Assembly (NCBI RefSeq): GCF_041381155.1
Contig: NC_091134.1
Span: forward strand, 54,385,944 to 54,449,943
Reading direction: 5' to 3'
Source of the DNA: Argopecten irradians
Lineage: Eukaryota; Mollusca; Bivalvia; Pectinida; Pectinidae
DNA: 64,000 bases
Shown here in pieces: positions 57,601 to 64,000 of the stretch (positions are counted from its first letter, which is position 1; each line of letters starts with the position of its first letter). The notes below the pieces were generated by a model. The model was not told where the DNA came from. It was given only the letters and a program-made list of their open reading frames with translations, and searched no databases. The translations under genes and the position numbers were made by a program.

Positions 57601-60600
57601 TTGACTTATACTTTTACGGTATATAGGAAATGTGTGTTCAATTTACATCTTAAAGACTCAGAATTTGCTTATGAATATTCATTATCTGTATTACTTAATA
57701 TTTGATTGATATACTAGCCTCATGATGGTGCGAGGTACCTTTTGTCTAATGAAAATACCACCAATGTTATAGATTTGCTGTTTATAAATATGTATAGATA
57801 TATTTAGGCTGATGGCAGCATAGTGCCTAAATATATATGATTTTACTTTTAACATTTAAACAGAATATTTTATTGAGTGACACATGAGTGTAATTTAGGT
57901 ATGACAGTTATATATTCCTGATTGATAAAAATATCCTAATTAAGTTGTAAGTAAATCATGATGTGTCCTATTTATTTTATTTGTGTCACAGGTATTTGAA
58001 TGGAATAAAGCCTTGAGATTAGAAGGTACTTAAAATTGCTACCGTAATGGTACATCACATTTATGTTGAAATTTATTAATCGTGTAGCTGCAATTGTTGT
58101 TTTTGTGTTGACCCTCTCCCTTTGGTGGTCTCCCTTGTTATGTCCATCACTTCCTACTATAACCTGATTATCTCCCCTTTAGGATACGCGATGGATCAGC
58201 TGTAATGAGCCTGTACTCCAGCTGTGTCATATTCTCCACACTGTTATGGGTAGCCAAGGCCAATCTGATGAAATACACACTAAAGATGCTTCTTCACTAC
58301 CACGGCTGGATGTACGAGCCCCGCGGACCAATGACAACTCGTACCAAGATATGGATGGTATTATCATATACTTTTTGATTTGGTTATTTCTTCATATGCT
58401 TACACATTATCATAACTTTTCAATGGCTTCTTTAGCGTCATCTACTATCTCATGTTTCAGCTGATTATAGGATCCATTTGATTGTGTCAATAATATTGAT
58501 AAAATGAAAGGTCATGTACATAATTTATATCCTTTGCATTAAGTATTAAGTTGTATTTCAGTTCAAATTGGATTTGAATACTCTAAAGACTTTAAATTTG
58601 AAGCATGTATATATAGTGGTTCATTTTATATTTCAGGGATTAGTTAAATTGTTTGGTGGCAGGAAACCCCTGTTAATGAGTTATCAAAGTGCTCTTCCCA
58701 AAATTAGTGTTCCACGAGTCAGTGACACCATAGATAGGGTAAGTCAATACAATAAAACAAAAATTATAAGTGTAGTTTTCATTTTAGTTGTATTCTTGAA
58801 TATGATTATATTATGAAATGCATCAAAATTTCAAGTGATAAAGAAAAAACTAATAATTTGCTGTTTCTTTGGTTGGCTGGAGAATGGCTATGAAAATTAA
58901 AATGAAAATATTCAAATAATGATTTTTCTGTTGCCAGTATTTAAAGTCGGTCCGTCCTCTGATGGATGATGAAAAATACAAAAGGATGGAAGGACTAGCC
59001 AAGGATTTCCTCAAAACATTAGGTCCCAAACTCAACCGCTATCTTCATCTCAAGTCCTGGTGGTCAACCAACTATGTAAGTAATGCTCTATCTTCATCTC
59101 AAGTCCTGGTGGTCAACCAACTATGTAAGTCATTCTCTATCTTCATCTCAAGTCCTGGTGGTCAACCACCGATGTAAGTAATGCTCTATCTTCATCTCAA
59201 GTCCTAGTGGTTAACCAACTGTGTGAGTCATTCTCTATCTTTATCTTAAGTCCTGGTGCTCAAGTAACTATGTAAGTCATTCACTATCTTCATCTCAAGT
59301 CTGGTGGTCAACCAGCTGACTATTGTAACTCAACCACTATCTTTATCTCATTTTCTGGTGGTCATCCGATTATGTAAGTCAACCACTATTATAATATATT
59401 TTTATCTCAAATAATGGTGGTCAACCAGCTATTGTAAGTCAACTACATGTACTATCTTTGTTTCAAGTCCTGAGTGTCAACCAACAATATTATTATTATA
59501 AAGTAAGTCAAGAATGTAGAATTTGAATCTATTGAATATTTGTCGGTATTTCATATCTGCTTCATTTAGAATGTTTCAAGAATGCTTGAAATGATTTTGT
59601 TTTGATTATCATGAAATTATACTAACTTTTATAATTACATGTAATAGAATTTGAAATTCTTACTGAAGATGTAGCAGGGTATTTTGGTAGTACCCAAACT
59701 TCCCTAGCTATAATTGTATTTTTGTGTCCACCTTACAGATCTCGGATTGGTGGGAAGAGTATGTATACCTAAGTGGACGATCTCCTATCATGGTTAACAG
59801 TAACTTCTATGGCATTGTAAGTACAGTACTACAGGATCACCACATTATACTGTATCATTATTACATTAAAAGATTTCACCCTGTACCTTACTAATGAATC
59901 TGTAAAAAACTGATTTCTAACAACAGACTGAAAGTCAAAAATACTGCAAAATATTTTTAATACAGGGCAATTGTAAAGCTTCCAGTTGGTTTTTATGTAG
60001 AACTCAATGTTGAGGATAAAAATTAGTCTGACCCTGGTATCAGGAGTCTTCAAAATAACAATTGAAAGAGATGAATTAATTAAGTTCAGTATTTAAGAAC
60101 ATGTCTTTGCTATACATTTCTACTTTATCTAGATAAACAGTGATTAAAAAATTAAGAAAATTTACTTCTCTTTTCCATGTAAATGTCATAAACACATCCA
60201 ACTTTAATGTCATCTTTTGATATTTTAGGATGCCGTCCTTGTTCACCCTACCAATATCCAGGCAGCCAGAGCTGCTAACATTATCCATGCCATGTTGTTA
60301 TATAGACGAGAACTGGACACAGAACAGCTAAACCCTGTAGGTCTCACCTTGCCCGTAAAACACTGCTGTGTATTGACCAACTATGGTTAGGGATTTTGAT
60401 CACTTGGGACTGCATCATGCTTCAAAATTGATCTACATTCTCAAGTTCGTCACTTTGACGAAGGCTTCCAGGTTCATGATGTTTAACTTATAAAGAATAC
60501 TTTAAACATTTGTAATCTGAAAGCAAATCATTTAGCCATAGCCATACATCTTCATAATTTTTCTGATTAGCTTTATGGTTTCTATATATTGTGGAGATTA

Positions 60601-62770
60601 TCTTATATGCTTGTCTTAAATTTCAGATTTTGCTGAGCAATACTATTCCTTTGTGCTCAAATCAGTATGAGAGACAGTTTCAAACAACAAGGATACCAGG
60701 CATTGAAAAAGGTATTTGATTTGGTATAGGTATTAAAATAAAGAAGTAAGGGGTCATCATCAAATGGCCAGAATTCATAGAGTGCCATAAAACGAGGGAG
60801 TGTTACCTATATATACACATCCCAGCCCATCTCCTGGCTGTTCTGACGAGATTTTAAATGGAGATGGAATTTAATGTCATATAGGTAGACACTTCCCTTG
60901 AATTTGTACTGTCTTTTTGAATCTGTGAGATATGTTGATAATGAATAGTCCTTTTAACAGAAAAACATGTGCACGCAAGGCAATCAACATACAGTTATAT
61001 ATATTGAAAAATCTTGATAAAGAATTTGTATTTGTTATAGACAAACTTGTGTACATGAAGGATAGCCAGCACATTGCTGTATACTGTAGAGGGCGATACT
61101 TTAAGATGTACATCTACAAGCAGGGAAGACTGCTGAAACCCTGTGAGCTGGAGGTGTAAGTGGCAATACATTCAATATTACTTGTTCAGTAAAACTCTTA
61201 GAATTGTTAGAAGTAAGTCTGATATTAAAATTTAGTAAATTTTTTTTTTTTTAAGTCTTATATTAAAATTTAGTAAATTGTATTTTAAATTTTAAATGGA
61301 AAATATTGTACATTACAGTAATACAAAACCAGATGTAAATACTGAAACTGGACAAGTAAGATTATAGTGTTATTGTTAATGTCCTTAGTGAGTATGAATT
61401 AGTAGATATCAGACTATCCAATCTTTGGTTTTTCAGTTCCATCCAGAAGATCCTAGATGACCAGTCAGAGCCCGCCCCAGGAGAGGAACATCTGGCTGCT
61501 CTGACTGCTGGTGACCGTGTACCATGGGCTAAAGCTCGCACAGAATACTTCTCTAAAGGCAAAAACAAGGCTTCTCTGGATGCCATAGAAAAGGTACCAA
61601 GACCAAAATATTGTGATTACTTTATATAATAGGTACAGTGTACCTTCCCAAAACCAATTCTTCTCAAAACCAATCCCCTCTTAAAACCCACCACGGATGT
61701 GATGTACGGAATTAATTCCTCTTTATTTATAGAAATTAAAACTTCCCAAAACAGATCTCTCCCAATTACGAATACTGAACCGATTTGTAGATCGAAATAG
61801 TCAAATTAAACTAAAAAACACTTCTGAAAACCGGCCTTACCTGTGCAACACCGATGGCATGAGGTCCGATCAACCAATCAATTGACTGTAAAATATGTAT
61901 ACACACCCTTCCCTATAGACACAGGTGTGATGGCTATAGGTGATGTAATTAATTAGTCATGTCTATTGTTTAGATATTTAACAAATTGAAGAATGGGACT
62001 GTAGGCCTACCATGTGGTTTGTGTACTGTTTGACAACAAGTAGAGCTAGTAAAGATATAGTTTTGTATTCAATTTTGAGGCCTTACATAGGTCGTTTCAG
62101 TTGTCAATTGAATCATACATTCCCTGTATGAAGAAGCTGAAGCCATATATTGTTTTAGAAAATGACTATGTCACATTAGACCGGTATCGACTGTATCCTG
62201 TGCACCCTTTATGGGCCCATATAAGGTACAGTAGAGTTAACCACAATGTTGAAGAGTTCGGTAGCCTACTGTATGTAGGTCAGTTTAGACGAGCATTCCC
62301 AAAAACATTAACACAATTATCAACATTTATGAGAGGTAACAAAGTCATGATTGTTGTTTTTTATACATTTTAAACATAAAATACTCTCTTTTGTGATAAC
62401 GTTCACATTGATGATAATATTGATAGGTTTTTACGAACACTAGACACATGGTTATAGTCAAGTGTAGTCAAGTGTAGAAAACGAGTTCCGGTCAATTAAA
62501 TCAGGATTTTGATGATCGATATTCAGTTCACTCATTCCAACCAAACCCTCTCTAAACCGGCCAAAATTCTATGCACAGACCATGATCGGTTTAGGGAAGT
62601 TCCACTGTACTTGTTGTCAGTTCTAGAAATAATTTGTGTTTGTGTTAAATTAAACAATCAAGTCTTTTTAAGTTGTTCTAAAAAGCAAAAAAATTCTGAT
62701 TGTTTTATCATTGGATTTTCAGGCTGCTTTCTTCCTATCCCTGGATGATGAGGCACAGGATTTTGATGCT
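54531..62770 (+). CDS. CPT1A: Carnitine O-palmitoyltransferase 1 (CPT1), 5' part; runs off the window
   Basis: CPT1 transfers long-chain acyl groups from CoA to carnitine at the mitochondrial outer membrane, the rate-setting step of fatty-acid import, and is inhibited by malonyl-CoA (family knowledge). Exons: 54531-54671, 57285-57421, 58183-58357, 58637-58738, 58938-59075, 59739-59816, 60229-60336, 60627-60711, 61041-61155, 61437-61593, 62723-62770. They total 1284 nt, 428 codons, all GT/AG and phase-consistent. [10 protein letters not shown] keeps Glu3 and His5 needed for malonyl-CoA control; two membrane segments lie at about residues 60-79 and 99-120. [50 protein letters not shown] and [14 protein letters not shown] are classic CPT1 blocks. 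The catalytic His and C-terminal half (about 340 aa) are outside. The symbol is by vertebrate similarity; invertebrates often have one CPT1, so A/B/C assignment is arbitrary. Confidence 0.95.
54672..57284 (+). other. CPT1 intron after the first coding exon
   Basis: This 2.6-kb AT-rich intron has no recognisable element apart from a 22-bp direct duplication at 55115-55158 (aatggcacttaattaatata). Confidence 0.6.
59039..59510 (+). repeat. 49-bp minisatellite built on a CPT1 5' splice site
   Basis: The last 37 bp of CPT1 exon 5 plus its donor form a unit (ctatcttcatctcaagtcct ... ctatgtaagt) repeated about nine times into intron 5. Donor-like sites fall at 59076 (true), 59125, 59174, 59223, 59272, 59324, 59374, 59434 and 59503. 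The first five are exactly 49 bp apart; later copies decay and change length. Confidence 0.92.
61636..62607. mobile_element. Non-autonomous TA-flanked element (972 bp) in CPT1 intron
   Basis: The ends cagtgtaccttcccaaaacc and the inverse of ggtttagggaagttccactg are flanked by TA (61634-61635, 62608-62609). Internal aaaccgg words lie near both ends. This is Tc1/mariner/pogo-like by target site. A 90-codon frame at 62101-62373 inside it has no recognisable domain. Confidence 0.75.
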
Positions 62771-64000
62771 GTAAGTGATAGTTACATAGTATTTACAATA
62801 TATAATCTGTAGGATTATGTACACCAATTTCCCCTTTGCAGTATCTTTTCCAAAATAAAGGAGGTGTTGCATGGCCGCCCATGATCGATTTTTAATTTTT
62901 TGGTGCAAATACATCAATCGGCACAAAATACGTATCGGACCAGTACTTATTCCATGAATGGATTAATCATGCGACTACAGCGCCACCTTTTGTAAGTTTT
63001 ACGTCCGATTCCTACTTGTGCCCCTTTAATACATCATATTAAGACATACAAAACCAAGAGATAAATTATTTTGGTGTAATAACATAGTATTTCGTATTAT
63101 CTTTTTAACGATATACAATACGTCATTAGATCTGTTGGGGTTTTCTTGCAATTTCCAGTCTCATATATCATTTATTGACTCAAAAAAATATTGTGTCGAT
63201 GAATCACTGGGTATGCCGACTTTTTTGCACTTTTGTACGGCTACCCCCTTTATTTCTTACCCAATATCAAAGTACTGAGAGTACTGTGAGTTAAAAATGT
63301 TAAACGAAATCTGTCCTTCTCTCAGCTCTATCATGTATCAAAAGCCGCTTTAGCGACGTCATACTTGAGGAAAACGTATCCTATGTAAGTTGGTAACCAA
63401 AGTTCGGTCAAACTGACTTATATATTGACATTTGACCTACATCTAAATAAAAACTTCTTTTGCCTATATCACAAAATGTTAATTTTAGGGTCATATATTG
63501 AACTAGACAATATGTTAAATAGGGTCCTATAATATTTCCTACACCAATCGTCAGAAGTATTTCTGTCTTCATGGGTTTATTTACTTATTAATAAAGCGAA
63601 ACGTATTATGGTATATCGGTGTAACTTATATGTTAACCTTAGATATTTCTCAAAAGAATATACTGTTGTTTTGATGTCATAAACATGTCATGGATAATTT
63701 GGATTTTATTCTTCAGCCAAACAGCCCATCTCGGACTATTATTCACACAATAAAACATGGTCAAACTATACAGTAATGAAAAAAGAATACAGTGGACTGA
63801 AATTGCTTAACTTTTTGGGGCACCAAATAAGATATTTCACTCTAGGAACTCTTCAATTGACGTTCTTGGTGTCCAATATATTTAAAAACTGTTACTATGA
63901 AAGTAGGTAAAGTAAACAAATCATGCGGAATATTACAGACCCACTATCTGAGTTCTTTAGGCCTTTCACATATTGAAAAGCTGTTTGAAGATTTTCATAT
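62771..64000 (+). other. CPT1 intron continuing past the window
   Basis: After the GTAAGT donor at 62771 there is no further CPT1 exon in the window; the next family block (the region leading to the catalytic His) was not found in any frame. No structured repeat was identified. Confidence 0.65.

Noticed and set aside
59039..59510. CRISPR-like regular repeats
   Set aside because: Contiguous tandem units with no spacers, derived from exon sequence, in an animal gene.
62101..62373. 90-codon frame in the CPT1 intron
   Set aside because: Lies wholly inside the TA-flanked element 61636-62607 and shows no transposase or host domain.

Overview
This is an AT-rich, intron-rich animal nuclear window. 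Protein similarity and repeat content point to a mollusc, most likely a bivalve. The repeat evidence is tRNA-headed SINEs with a shared long tail, 'aggcccatgggcct' terminal elements, and TTAA- and TA-flanked miniature transposons. There are no bacterial-style genes, operons or CRISPR arrays. Species assignment is inference.

Three conserved protein genes were assembled exon by exon; splice phases agree at every junction. (1) CEP162, minus strand, 28485 down to 4277: 31 coding exons, 4584 nt, 1527 codons. It encodes a centriole/cilium transition-zone coiled-coil protein. (2) DNAJC8, minus strand, 44833 down to 33986: 9 coding exons, 771 nt, 256 aa. It encodes a J-domain co-chaperone associated with the spliceosome. 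(3) A CPT1-type carnitine palmitoyltransferase, plus strand, from 54531 and running off the right edge: 11 coding exons seen, 1284 nt, 428 codons. DNAJC8 and CPT1 are divergent; a candidate CPT1 promoter and 5' UTR exon lies near 46.8-46.95 kb. The three genes share no pathway and their adjacency looks incidental.

The layout is: 1-4.3 kb, CEP162 3' flank; 4.3-28.5 kb, CEP162 with several transposons in its introns (pogo-like, hAT with a perfect 8-bp target duplication, TTAA MITE, a composite minisatellite-bearing element at 7.2-9.2 kb); 28.5-34 kb, gene-poor; 34-44.8 kb, DNAJC8, whose first intron holds a young LTR retrotransposon at 37590-43622; 44.8-54.5 kb, intergenic and presumed CPT1 leader intron with SINEs and MITEs; 54.5-64 kb, CPT1.

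The most interesting observations are: (a) the LTR retrotransposon has nearly identical long LTRs, a tRNA-Leu-type primer site and a polypurine tract, but encodes only a Gag-like protein and no pol; one LTR carries a nested DNA transposon absent from the other, and each LTR has four copies of a 41-bp hairpin motif downstream of its TATA box. (b) Two host genes independently carry minisatellites built on a splice junction: a 33-bp repeat at a CEP162 3' splice site whose extra copies stay in frame, and a 49-bp repeat at a CPT1 5' splice site that yields a ladder of decoy donors.
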